Assembly (NCBI GenBank): GCA_036386515.1
Contig: DASVVO010000078.1
Span: 18,577-82,576, forward strand
DNA from: JAIVJZ01 sp036386515
Lineage (GTDB): Bacteria > Acidobacteriota > Blastocatellia > Pyrinomonadales > Pyrinomonadaceae
DNA: 64,000 nucleotides
Direction of reading: 5' to 3'
Below the pieces are notes generated by a model. The model was not told the DNA's origin and made no database searches. It saw only the letters and a list, made by a program, of their open reading frames with translations. The translations under genes and the position numbers were made by a program. Shown here piece after piece: positions 7,547 through 15,796 of the stretch. Numbering within the stretch: the stretch's first letter is position 1; the number at the start of each line of letters is the position of its first letter.

Positions 7547-10039
7547 TTACGGATGAAAGCGTCTGAGCCGCAGGCTATTGGCGACGACGGAGACGGACGA
7601 GAGCGCCATCGCCGCGCTCGCCACGACGGGCGAGAGCAGCCAGCCCGTCAAAGGGTAGAGCGCGCCCGCCGCGAGCGGGATGCCGAGCGTGTTGTAGACG
7701 AACGCCCAGAACAAATTCTGCCGGATCACTTTGATCGTCCGCCGCGAGAGCGCGATGGCCGTCGCCACCCCGTGCAGGCTGCCGCGAAGCAAAGTGATGT
7801 CCGAGGCTTCGATGGCAACGTCCGCGCCCGTTCCGATGGCGATGCCGGTATCGGCCTGAGCCAGCGCGGGCGCATCGTTGATGCCGTCGCCCACCATCGC
7901 CACGCGCTTGCCTTCGGCCTGCAACTTTTTCACTTCCGCCGCCTTGCCCTCCGGCAACACTTCGGCCAGCACGCGCCTGATGCCTACTTCGCGCGCCACC
8001 GCTTCCGCCGTCGGGCGGCTATCGCCCGTCAGCATCAACACTTCCAGCCCCAGCTTGTGCAGCGCGGCGACCGCCTCTTTCGAGTCGGCTTTGATCTCGT
8101 CCGCGACGGCGACGACGCCCGCCGCCGCGCCGTCGATGGCGACGTAGACGGCCGTCCGTCCCGCCTCCGCCGACGCGGCCGCGCGCTCGCGCAAATCTCC
8201 CAACTCGACGCCGCGCTCCGTCATCAACCTGAGATTGCCGAGCAGCACGCGCCGCCCTTCAACTTCAGCCTCGACGCCGTGGCCTGCCCGCGCCTCGAAG
8301 GCCATGGCGGGCGCGAGCGCGAGTCCGCGCTCCGTGGCGCGACGCACAATGGCCTCGCCCACCGGGTGTTCGCTGCCGCGTTCGGCGGAAGCGGCGAGGC
8401 GCAACAGTTCGTCTGCGTTGAAACCGGCGGCCGGAGACACCTCAGCCACGGCGGGCTGCCCCTTCGTGATCGTGCCCGTCTTGTCGAGCACGATGGTCGT
8501 CAGGCGGTGCGCCGTCTCCAGAGCCTCGCCGCCTTTGACGAGGATGCCGTGTTCCGCCCCGCGCCCCGTGCCGACCATCACGGCGGTCGGCGTGGCGAGT
8601 CCGAGCGCGCACGGGCAGGCGATGATCAGAACGGACACGAAACTGACGAGCGCGTAACTCAGGCGCGACTCCTGCGGCGCGGCGATGAACCACACGACGA
8701 ACGCCGCGATCGCCACGCAGATCACGATGGGCGTGAAATAACCGCTCACGACATCTGCGAGGCGCGCGATGGGCGCGCGTTGCCCCTGCGCCTGTTCCAC
8801 CATCCGCACGATCTGTTGCAACACCGTCTCGCGCCCGATCTTCGTCGCGCGAAAAGTGAAACTCCCCGTCCCGTTGATGGTCGCGCCAAAGACCTCTGCG
8901 CCCGCCGTCTTCTCGACGGGCATACTCTCGCCCGTCAACATCGCCTCGTTCACGGCCGACGCGCCCTCCGTGACCACGCCGTCAACCGGAATCCGCTCGC
9001 CCGGCCGCACCACCAACACGTCGCCCACCGCCACCTCCGCGACGGGAACGTCAACTTCCACGCCCCCTGCGCGCACGACGCGCGCCGTGCGCGGCTGGAG
9101 TCCCATCAGACGCTTGATCGCGTCGGAAGTCTTGCCGCGCGCCCGCGCTTCGAGCAGACGCCCGAGCAGGATGAGCGCGATGATCACGCTGGCCGCCTCG
9201 AAGTACACGGGCGCGGCGTTCATCCGGCCGTCGCTCATGCCCGCCATCGTCGCCGCCGCGTGGTCGGCCGAGACGAGTTGCGGCGCGACCGTCACGACGA
9301 GCGAATAGATGAAGGCCGCGCCCGTGCCCGTCGCGATGAGCGTGTTCATGTCGGCCGCGCGATGTTTGAGGGCAGTCCACGCGCCCTGATAGAAAGGCCA
9401 ACCGCTATAAAAGACGACGGGGAGGGTCAGCGCGAGTTGCGCCCAATTGATCCACCAGCGGTTGAACACCTCAATGCGCCCGTGCGACATCGCCACGAGG
9501 AGCACGGGCGCGGAGAGCGCGGCGGCGACGACGAAGCGGCGGCGCAGTTGCGTCTGCTCGGCGCGCGCGGCCTCCTGCTCCCTGTCCGCCGCGCCTTCCG
9601 CTTCGGCGTCGCTCGCGCCGTAGCCGATCTCCGCGACCGCCTCGACGAGTTGCGACGGCGCGGTCGCGCGCGGGTCGTACTCCACACGCGCGCGCGCCGT
9701 CGCAAAGTTGACGTTCGCGCTCTGCACGCCCACGGCTTTCGTAAGCCTGCGCTCGATACGACGCGCGCACGCGTTGCAAGTCATGCCCGTGAGCGATAGA
9801 TCAACGCGCTCGACCCGGCTCGCATCGGCGTCGGCATCCATGTCGTGCGCGTGCGCGGCGTGCGGGACGCCGTGCGCCGTGGGCAGTTGCGCGCCGACGG
9901 ATGCGTCGCCGTTTGCGCTTGCGTCCGCGCGGATGGATGCGTCGCCGGTCGCACCGACGGATGCGTTGCCGGTCGCGGGTTCTTTGGTGATGGCCGGTTC
10001 TTTGCCGGTGGCCGGTTCTTTGGTGATGGTCGCGTTCAT
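7547..10039 (-). CDS. copA: copper-translocating P-type ATPase (P1B)
   Basis: The product has 830 residues. The N terminus has a tandem KEPATG/ITKEPATG repeat and a His-rich linker, then one heavy-metal-associated domain with GMTCNAC (85-91). Eight membrane helices are expected. Key motifs are the CPC metal site (475-477), the phosphorylated DKTGT with Asp519, SEHPVGEA (nucleotide-binding His-Pro) and GDGINDAPAL. These define a P1B-1 Cu(I) exporter at the inner membrane. The ATG overlaps the stop of the upstream MerR gene (ATGA), so the two are translationally coupled. The run continues with a cupredoxin and other copper-type proteins. The symbol is by family; silver cannot be excluded as substrate. 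Confidence 0.95.
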   Translation of the reverse strand: MNATITKEPATGKEPAITKEPATGNASVGATGDASIRADASANGDASVGAQLPTAHGVPHAAHAHDMDADADASRVERVDLSLTGMTCNACARRIERRLTKAVGVQSANVNFATARARVEYDPRATAPSQLVEAVAEIGYGASDAEAEGAADREQEAARAEQTQLRRRFVVAAALSAPVLLVAMSHGRIEVFNRWWINWAQLALTLPVVFYSGWPFYQGAWTALKHRAADMNTLIATGTGAAFIYSLVVTVAPQLVSADHAAATMAGMSDGRMNAAPVYFEAASVIIALILLGRLLEARARGKTSDAIKRLMGLQPRTARVVRAGGVEVDVPVAEVAVGDVLVVRPGERIPVDGVVTEGASAVNEAMLTGESMPVEKTAGAEVFGATINGTGSFTFRATKIGRETVLQQIVRMVEQAQGQRAPIARLADVVSGYFTPIVICVAIAAFVVWFIAAPQESRLSYALVSFVSVLIIACPCALGLATPTAVMVGTGRGAEHGILVKGGEALETAHRLTTIVLDKTGTITKGQPAVAEVSPAAGFNADELLRLAASAERGSEHPVGEAIVRRATERGLALAPAMAFEARAGHGVEAEVEGRRVLLGNLRLMTERGVELGDLRERAAASAEAGRTAVYVAIDGAAAGVVAVADEIKADSKEAVAALHKLGLEVLMLTGDSRPTAEAVAREVGIRRVLAEVLPEGKAAEVKKLQAEGKRVAMVGDGINDAPALAQADTGIAIGTGADVAIEASDITLLRGSLHGVATAIALSRRTIKVIRQNLFWAFVYNTLGIPLAAGALYPLTGWLLSPVVASAAMALSSVSVVANSLRLRRFHP

Positions 10040-10545
10040 TTTCGTTTCCCCTGGTTCGTCTGTTTGCGCGCGGGCGCGTGTGTCGCCGCCGTGGCGGGCG
10101 CATGCACGTGGCTGTGCTCGATGAGGCCGCAGAATTGTCCTTCCTCGATGCCGCGCTCGTCCCAATCCGCGAGCGTGCGCGCCAGTTCGTTGCGGTAGCG
10201 GCGCAGTTCGCGCAGGCGTGCGTCGAGTTCGTCGAGTTTGCGTCGCGCCGCCGCGCGCACCTCCAGGCAAGGGGCTTCGCCCCGCCCGTGCATCTCCAGA
10301 ATCTCCCCGATCTCGTCCAGCGAGAAGCCGACGGCCTGCGCGCGTTTGATGAAGGCGAGCCGTTCGAGCACGCTTTCGTTGTAGGCGCGATAGCCGGAGG
10401 GCGTGCGCGCGGGGCGACCGAGCAGGCCGCGCCGCTCGTAAAACCGCAACGCCTCGACGCTGATTCCCGTGGCCTCCGCCACCTCGCCGATGCGCAAGGT
10501 GCGCCCCTCAACCTGTCGTCCGAATTGTTTCGCAGTTTTCAACAT
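10036..10545 (-). CDS. MerR-family metal-responsive activator
   Basis: The longest frame gives 169 residues: winged helix-turn-helix (TLRIGEVAEATGISVEALRFYERRGLL), the ARTPSGYRAY motif, a long dimerisation helix, and a C-terminal metal-binding region with Cys in APCLEV and GQFCGLIEH followed by a His-rich tail. This is the ZntR/CueR-like pattern. The ATG at 10545 coincides with the expected transcription start of its promoter (10552-10583). A TTG at 10497 (LRIGEVA, preceded by GAGGGG at seven bases) would match the usual family N terminus and is a serious alternative start. The stop codon overlaps the copA start. It probably controls its own operon in response to copper or a similar ion. Confidence 0.92.
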   Translation of the reverse strand: MLKTAKQFGRQVEGRTLRIGEVAEATGISVEALRFYERRGLLGRPARTPSGYRAYNESVLERLAFIKRAQAVGFSLDEIGEILEMHGRGEAPCLEVRAAARRKLDELDARLRELRRYRNELARTLADWDERGIEEGQFCGLIEHSHVHAPATAATHAPARKQTNQGKRK

Positions 10546-10551
10546 GGAGAC

Positions 10552-10583
10552 ATTGTAAACCCTGTAGTCAGCTACAGAGTCAA
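10552..10583 (-). promoter_or_regulatory. MerR-type promoter with 20-bp spacer and operator dyad
   Basis: On the minus strand the -35 TTGACT (10578-10583) and -10 TACAAT (10552-10557) are separated by 20 bp, the over-long spacing typical of promoters activated by MerR proteins through DNA untwisting. The spacer is filled by a near-perfect dyad, ACTCTGTAG-ctga-CTACAGGGT (10559-10580). It drives the merR-copA-cupredoxin genes. The predicted +1 falls at about 10545, on or next to the annotated ATG. Confidence 0.88.
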
Positions 10584-10711
10584 GCCCTCACGGAAAATAT
10601 TTTTCGACGGCGCGGCGGGGGCGACGATTTGACCGCGCCGCGCCAACAGTGAGACGATGCCGGGACTATTTTTTTTCACGTTAGCCGTGCTTCTAAAGAG
10701 GAGGTTGGAGT

Positions 10712-10969
10712 ATGTCAATTGACCCGGACAAGGTGACGACGCAGGAGGAGACGGGCGAACCCGCCGCGATCGACGAAGTGGAGGGGCGCGTTCAGGCGGA
10801 GATGAAGATCGCGGAAGGCCGCGCCAAAGAAAGTGTCGCGCAAGGCTTGCAGGACGAGGAACTCGAACGCGAAGGGCGCGCGCTGCAAGCGGAAGGCGAA
10901 CGCGAGTTGGAACACGAACGACAACAGCAACAGCAACGCGACGCCTCAGCCCGCGGCGGCGACGAGTGA
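10712..10969 (+). CDS. CsbD-like small acidic stress protein
   Basis: The product has 85 residues, highly charged and helical. The core EVEGRVQAEMKIAEGRAKES followed by DEELEREGRALQAEGERELE resembles the CsbD family (KGKVKEAVGKLTGDEELEAEGKAQ type), abundant small stress proteins of unknown mechanism. A Gln-rich tail (RQQQQQR) follows. An excellent ribosome site, GAGGAGG, lies eight bases before the ATG. It stands alone on the plus strand between the divergent merR promoter and a terminator. The family call is moderate because the protein is short and low in complexity. Confidence 0.65.
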   Translation: MSIDPDKVTTQEETGEPAAIDEVEGRVQAEMKIAEGRAKESVAQGLQDEELEREGRALQAEGERELEHERQQQQQRDASARGGDE

Positions 10970-11026
10970 GCGGCGGAGTTTTCCTCGCGCCGGAAGGTTA
11001 ACAGGGCGAGAGCCGTCTAAGACCAA

Positions 11027-11071
11027 AGGCAGCCGGCACGCGTTAGCACGTGCCCGGCTGCCTTTGCTTTT
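11027..11071 (+). terminator. rho-independent terminator
   Basis: The arms AAAGGCAGCCGG and CCGGCTGCCTTT pair around a CACGCGTTAGCACGTGC-type loop and are followed by GCTTTT. It ends the CsbD-like gene and, being symmetrical, may also serve the convergent thioredoxin gene. Confidence 0.8.
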
Positions 11072-11123
11072 AAATCTCCGACCTCTTAAAAAGCCCGCGT
11101 CGTCTATTTCACGCTCTCAGTCT

Positions 11124-11819
11124 CTAACGCCCGCCCGCCGCCGCCGCGTTGCCGAGCGACTGGTCGGCGATCTGGCGCACCATCGTCGCCACCTGCGGGC
11201 TGTAGCCGACGAACTTCCGGATCAGGTTTCCGTCCGTCCCGAGCACGTAGGTCTGCGGGATGCTGTAGCGCGGCGCGAGGAAAGCCTCCCACCCTTTCGC
11301 GTCAACCCACACCACCTTGTAATTGATCTTGAACTCCGTGACGAACTCCTTGACGGACGCCGCCGTGTTGCGCTCGTCCTCCGACGTGATGCCGAGCACT
11401 TCGACCCCGCGCCCTGCATAGTCTTCCTGTATCTTGATGAAATCGGGAATCTCGCGGCGGCACGGCCCGCACCACGTCGCCCACAAATTCAGCACCACGA
11501 CCTTGCCTTTCAGATCGGACAATTTCAACGTCTGCCCGTCGAGCGTGGTCAGGGCGGAGTTGAGCAGTTCGTCGGGCAGAGGCGTCGGCGTCATTTGCGC
11601 GGGCGGCGCGGACTGATCGGCTTGGCGCGGCGGCGCGCCTGAAGCGGCCGCGGGCGTCGGCGAGGGGATGGCCTTGCTGCCGTCGCGCGTGCTGTCGGTC
11701 GGATTACAACTCGAAGATAACGCCACGGCCAGCAGCGAGAACACGAGCGCGGCCGACGCGACGCGCCCCCCCGTCCAGATTTTCTTCTCCGGCGCGCGCG
11801 CCGGGTGTTCAGAGGTCAT
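11124..11819 (-). CDS. TlpA/ResA-type thioredoxin-like lipoprotein
   Basis: This gene encodes 231 residues. An N-terminal membrane segment (VASAALVFSLLAVALSSSC) ends in a possible lipobox cysteine, followed by a Pro/Ala-rich linker (45-90). The TlpA-like domain contains VVLNLWATWCGPCRREIPDF (active-site CGPC) and a cis-Pro loop (YSIPQTYVLGTDG). Proteins of this family reduce periplasmic disulfides, often for cytochrome or copper-site maturation. GAAGGAAG lies about nine bases before the ATG. It is monocistronic between a terminator and a heptad repeat array. No dedicated partner gene is adjacent. Confidence 0.9.
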   Translation of the reverse strand: MTSEHPARAPEKKIWTGGRVASAALVFSLLAVALSSSCNPTDSTRDGSKAIPSPTPAAASGAPPRQADQSAPPAQMTPTPLPDELLNSALTTLDGQTLKLSDLKGKVVVLNLWATWCGPCRREIPDFIKIQEDYAGRGVEVLGITSEDERNTAASVKEFVTEFKINYKVVWVDAKGWEAFLAPRYSIPQTYVLGTDGNLIRKFVGYSPQVATMVRQIADQSLGNAAAAGGR

Positions 11820-11892
11820 GCGAAAATAACTTCCTTCGGGCTGACAGAATTACCGCTCGGTAATTCATAGACTAAAGCATGGGGAAAGATTT

Positions 11893-12028
11893 GTCAGTTA
11901 TCCGTGGTCAGTTATCCGTGGTCAATTGTCAGTTGTCCGTGGTCAGTGGTCAGTTGTTTCGTGATTCATGCGTGAGCCGCTATTGATTCAACTTAACAAC
12001 TGACTACTGACAACTGACTACTGACAGC
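11893..12028. repeat. heptad inverted-repeat array (GTCAGTT type)
   Basis: The left arm (11893-11957) reads as uninterrupted 7-base units: GTCAGTT, ATCCGTG, GTCAGTT, ATCCGTG, GTCAATT, GTCAGTT, GTCCGTG, GTCAGTG. The right arm (11997-12028) is the reverse-complement type: AACTGAC, TACTGAC, AACTGAC, TACTGAC. It lies in the spacer between leuS and the TlpA gene and ends three bases from the leuS stop. Confidence 0.85.
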
Positions 12029-12030
12029 TT

Positions 12031-14598
12031 TTAACGAACGACGATGTTGACGAGCCGTTGCGGGACGATGATCACTTTGACCACCTGGCGGCCTTCCATG
12101 TGCGCGCGCACTTTTTCATCGGCGAGCGCGGCGGCGCGCAGTTCGTCCTCGGAGGTTTCGGGCGTGGCCTGAATGCGCCCGCGCAGTTTGCCGTTGATCT
12201 GCACGGGGATTTCCAGAGCCTCTTTGCGCGCCAGTTCGGCGTCGGCCACAGGCCAGCGCGCGCCGCTCCCCAGCAGGCCGCCCGCATGCCCCAGAGATTC
12301 CCACAACTCCTCCGCGACGTGCGGCGTGAAGGGCGCGAGCATCAAGATCAACGCCTCCAACGCCTCGCGCACGGCGAATTTGTCGGCCTCCGTCGCCGAC
12401 TCCGGCCGCACGTCGAAGTCGCCGAGCGCGTTCATCAGTTCCATCAAGGCGGCGATGCTCGTGTTGAAATGCAACTCGGCGAAGTCCTGCGTAATGCGCG
12501 CGATGGTCTGGTGCGTCTTGCGGCGCAGAACGCGCGCGGCCTCCGAGAACTCTCCCGCGTCCGGCGCAACCTTCGGCGCGTCCGTCAAGCTATCGCGCCA
12601 ACGCCAGATGAAGTTATAGACGCGGCGCAGGAAACGCACCGCGCCCTCTATCCCTGTCTCCAACCAGCGCAACTCGTTTTCCGGCGGCGCGGCGAACATG
12701 ATGAATAGGCGCACGGCGTCCGCGCCGTAAGCCTCGATCATCTCGTCGGGGTCGATGCCGTTGCCCAGAGACTTCGACATCGCCTTCCACTCGCCCGTGC
12801 CCTCGACGACGTTCGTGACCATCCCCTGCGTCAACAAATTCCGCACCGGCTCGTCGAAAGTGACGAGGCCGATGTCGCGCATCATCTTCGTCCAGAAGCG
12901 CGCGTAGAGCAGGTGCATCACGGCGTGCTCGATGCCGCCGATGTAGTGATCGACCGGAGTCCAGTAGGCGACCCGCGCTGTGTCGAACGGCGCGGCGTCG
13001 TTGTGCGGGTCGCAGTAGCGGAAGAAGTACCAGGAGGAATCGACGAAGGTATCCATCGTATCCGTCTCGCGCCGCGCCGCCCGCCCGCACTTCGGGCACG
13101 ACGTGTTGACGAACTCCGCCACGTTCGCCAGCGGCGACTTGCCCGCCCCCGCAAACTCCGCGCGCTCCGGCAACAGCACCGGTAAGTCGGCCTCCGGCAC
13201 GGGCACGATGCCGCAATCGTCGCAATAGACGACGGGTATGGGCGCGCCCCAGAAGCGTTGGCGCGAGATGCCCCAATCGCGCAGGCGATACGTCACCGCG
13301 CCGCCCCCGAAACCTCTCTCGTCGGCAAAGGCGGCCATCTCGCGCATCGCGTCGTGCGACAGTTTGCCGCCCCACTCGGCCGAGTTCACGAGCAGGCCGT
13401 AGTCCGTGAAGGCGTGCGGCATCGCGGCGGATTGATCCAGCCCCGCCGCATCCGTGTGCGGGATCGACTCCTGCTCGTGCGAGACGCGTTCGATGACGCG
13501 CCGGACGGGCAGAGAGTATTTCTGCGCAAACTCGAAATCGCGCGCGTCGTGCGCCGGGACGGCCATCACCGCGCCCGCGCCGTATTCGATCAAGACGTAG
13601 TTCGCCACCCACACGGGCATCTGCTCGCCGCTGAAAGGATTGACGGCGAACAGCCCCGTGTTCACTCCCTCCTTCTCTTCCTCTTCGCCCGGCGCGCTCG
13701 CGGCGCGGCTCGCGCGCTCCGCCTTCACGCGCGCGACGAAGGCCATCACGCTCGCTTTCAAAGGCGACTCTTCCAGTTCGTTCAACAACGGATGCTCCGC
13801 GGCGACGACGATGGCCGTCGCGCCGTAGATGGTGTCGATGCGCGTGGTGAAAACGCGCACTTTCGTCTCGCTCTCCTTGATCTGAAAATCTACGTACGCG
13901 CCCTCGCTGCGCCCGATCCAGTTGCGCTGCATCGTCAGCACGCGCTCCGGCCAGCCCGCTTCGATCTGGCTCATGTCGGCGAGCAGCGACTCGGCGTACT
14001 GCGTGGTGCGGATGAACCACTGTTCCAAATCGCGCTTCTCGAGCGGGGTGCCGCAACGCCAGCACACGCCGCCCGACGATTGTTCGTTCGACAAGACGGT
14101 CTCTTCCTTCGGGCACCAGTTGATCGGCGACGTGCGCCGGTAGATCAAACCGCGCTCCAACATCTTCAGGAAGAACCACTGATCCCACTTGTAATAGTCA
14201 GGCCGGTGCGCCGCCGTCTCGCGTCGCCAGTCGAAGCTGATGCCGAGACGTTTGAACTGCCCGCGCATGTGCGCGATGTTGTCTTCCGTCCACTCGCGCG
14301 GCTGGACGCCCCGTTTGATGGCGGCCTGTTCGGCGGGCTGCCCGAAGCTATCCCAGCCGATCGGGTGCAGCACGTTGAAGCCTTGCAGACGCTTGTGCCA
14401 GGCCAGCGCGTCGCCGATGGAATAGTTGCGCACGTGCCCCATGTGCAGAAAGCCCGACGGGTAAGGCAGCATCTCCAAACAAAAAAACTTCGGCCGCGCA
14501 TCCGCGTCGTCGCCGGGTTCAACCTCGAAGGCTCCCGTCTCCGCCCATATGCGCTGCCACTTCTCTTCGATCTTTTCCGGGAAATATTTTTCGTCCAT
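12031..14598 (-). CDS. leuS: leucyl-tRNA synthetase
   Basis: The product has 855 residues, normal for bacterial LeuRS. The class I signatures are present: LPYPSGFLHMGHVRN with the HIGH-type HMGH at 52-55, and the KMSKS-type loop KAMSKSLGNGID around 606-610. The zinc-ribbon cysteines (NWCPKEETVL, CWRCGTPLEKRD), the CP1 editing domain (VFTTRIDTIYGAT, MAVPAHDARDFEFA) and the C-terminal anticodon domain with QINGKLRGRI are also visible. It charges tRNA-Leu in the cytoplasm. AAGGAAGAG lies about nine bases before the ATG. It stands alone, bounded downstream by the heptad array and upstream by a gene-free spacer. Confidence 0.98.
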   Translation of the reverse strand: MDEKYFPEKIEEKWQRIWAETGAFEVEPGDDADARPKFFCLEMLPYPSGFLHMGHVRNYSIGDALAWHKRLQGFNVLHPIGWDSFGQPAEQAAIKRGVQPREWTEDNIAHMRGQFKRLGISFDWRRETAAHRPDYYKWDQWFFLKMLERGLIYRRTSPINWCPKEETVLSNEQSSGGVCWRCGTPLEKRDLEQWFIRTTQYAESLLADMSQIEAGWPERVLTMQRNWIGRSEGAYVDFQIKESETKVRVFTTRIDTIYGATAIVVAAEHPLLNELEESPLKASVMAFVARVKAERASRAASAPGEEEEKEGVNTGLFAVNPFSGEQMPVWVANYVLIEYGAGAVMAVPAHDARDFEFAQKYSLPVRRVIERVSHEQESIPHTDAAGLDQSAAMPHAFTDYGLLVNSAEWGGKLSHDAMREMAAFADERGFGGGAVTYRLRDWGISRQRFWGAPIPVVYCDDCGIVPVPEADLPVLLPERAEFAGAGKSPLANVAEFVNTSCPKCGRAARRETDTMDTFVDSSWYFFRYCDPHNDAAPFDTARVAYWTPVDHYIGGIEHAVMHLLYARFWTKMMRDIGLVTFDEPVRNLLTQGMVTNVVEGTGEWKAMSKSLGNGIDPDEMIEAYGADAVRLFIMFAAPPENELRWLETGIEGAVRFLRRVYNFIWRWRDSLTDAPKVAPDAGEFSEAARVLRRKTHQTIARITQDFAELHFNTSIAALMELMNALGDFDVRPESATEADKFAVREALEALILMLAPFTPHVAEELWESLGHAGGLLGSGARWPVADAELARKEALEIPVQINGKLRGRIQATPETSEDELRAAALADEKVRAHMEGRQVVKVIIVPQRLVNIVVR

Positions 14599-14892
14599 AA
14601 GTCACACTCTTCCTTACTTACATAACCCCACAACGCCGGACGTGCCGAAGCCTCTTTAGCTTCCGCTCCCCACTACCGGCTGATTCATTGTTGATTGGTC
14701 GCTCTGGTGAAGTGTCGCCGCGTCGAACATTACCGCGCACAAAATCAGGCGCGGCCGCCGAGCGGCACTGTAAGAAGGAGTTTGGTTGGTTTAACGAAAC
14801 TGATCATAACAATCCTGCTAACTTTCGTTGCGCAAACTGCCGCCATGTTAGCGCAACAGGCCGCCACTTGTCGAACGCGATGTGTGTCATCT
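14599..14892. other. gene-free spacer between leuS and the FRG gene
   Basis: No coding region, terminator or repeat could be supported here. The left part should contain the leuS promoter. The base composition becomes noticeably AT-richer towards the FRG-domain gene. Confidence 0.5.
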
Positions 14893-15747
14893 TTATTTTA
14901 GATGCTCTTCAAATCTGCGCCTTAAGTACTGACATAAGCCGCTCAATTCGGGGTAGACTGTGTACTCATTCACACCAGCCATCTCAAGATAATTTTCGGC
15001 GTCGTTGAGCGAGGCGCGTGTCAGCGTGAAGGGCTGTACCAGAAGATGTTGCGGCATGAACTTCTGTCCCGTCGCGTCACGCGCGGGGCTGTTCTCTAAC
15101 ATACTCTGATACCAATCTTCAAGAGGCTCTCGACTGCCATGGAGAGTGAACCCGCCTTTCTGAGCGGAGATGCGTGGGTTCTGTCTCTGCGGGTAGATAG
15201 CCACCGCGCTGTAGGGGAAAGCCTTGTCTCTAGCTTCGTCTTCGTCTTCGGGCTGATCAGCCCAAAAGTAGGTGTAATAATCGTGCTTAAAATCGGCGTC
15301 CACGTCTAGAATTTCGTCACGCTTGTATGTCCCGCTGTTTAGCCAATACTGGTCAAGGAACCAGAGCACACCGTTCTCGCTGTCATTCTTTGCTAATTCC
15401 CTGACTGCGAAGAAGAGTGCGACTGAGAAGTTTTCCGTCCAATCAAGGAGCCTCGTCGGCAATCCGTAATGCTGCATCGAGAAAGCAACGTTCCAAGAGC
15501 TTAAATTGTTTTCGAGAAGCATTCCCGCGCCCGAAACATACTCATAATAGAGGCTCTGCTCGATGTAACGCCCACCATCTTTGGCGCACGTTGCACAATC
15601 GCAATTAGCCCTTAAGGCACTCGGCAAGAGCTTCCAGCGGTTGTCGCCGTGCCCTCTGAAGAACGGGACAGCAGTTTTGCCCCAAACTCTTTTAAACTCC
15701 CTCACCCGGCTGCTGACGGTGCTATAAAACTGTTCCCATTCGCTCAT
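14893..15747 (-). CDS. FRG-domain protein
   Basis: The product has 284 residues. The FRG domain is marked by FFRGHGDNRWKLLPSALR (about 29-46) and MQHYGLPTRLLDWTENFSVA, with the conserved Arg, Gln-His-Tyr-Gly and Leu-Asp-Trp elements. CDCATCAKDGG adds a Cys cluster in between. The FRG fold is of unknown activity and often occurs in mobile or defence-associated genes. GC content is clearly lower than in neighbouring genes and codon use is different, suggesting recent transfer. No Shine-Dalgarno is obvious before the ATG. It is flanked by leuS and endonuclease IV, both ordinary genes, so it looks like a single-gene insertion. Confidence 0.85.
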   Translation of the reverse strand: MSEWEQFYSTVSSRVREFKRVWGKTAVPFFRGHGDNRWKLLPSALRANCDCATCAKDGGRYIEQSLYYEYVSGAGMLLENNLSSWNVAFSMQHYGLPTRLLDWTENFSVALFFAVRELAKNDSENGVLWFLDQYWLNSGTYKRDEILDVDADFKHDYYTYFWADQPEDEDEARDKAFPYSAVAIYPQRQNPRISAQKGGFTLHGSREPLEDWYQSMLENSPARDATGQKFMPQHLLVQPFTLTRASLNDAENYLEMAGVNEYTVYPELSGLCQYLRRRFEEHLK

Positions 15748-15796
15748 CGTAGTCTAGACCAAAGTTAACCTGTTTAACTCGCTCTTGTTAGATGTG

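Noticed and set aside
7544..9799. 751-codon open frame on the plus strand
   Set aside because: It lies entirely antisense to the copper ATPase, whose motifs are certain. It is Arg/His-rich with no family match, a GC-driven shadow frame.
13258..14625. 455-codon open frame antisense to leuS
   Set aside because: LeuRS motifs fix the coding strand; the antisense product has no recognisable domain or ribosome site.
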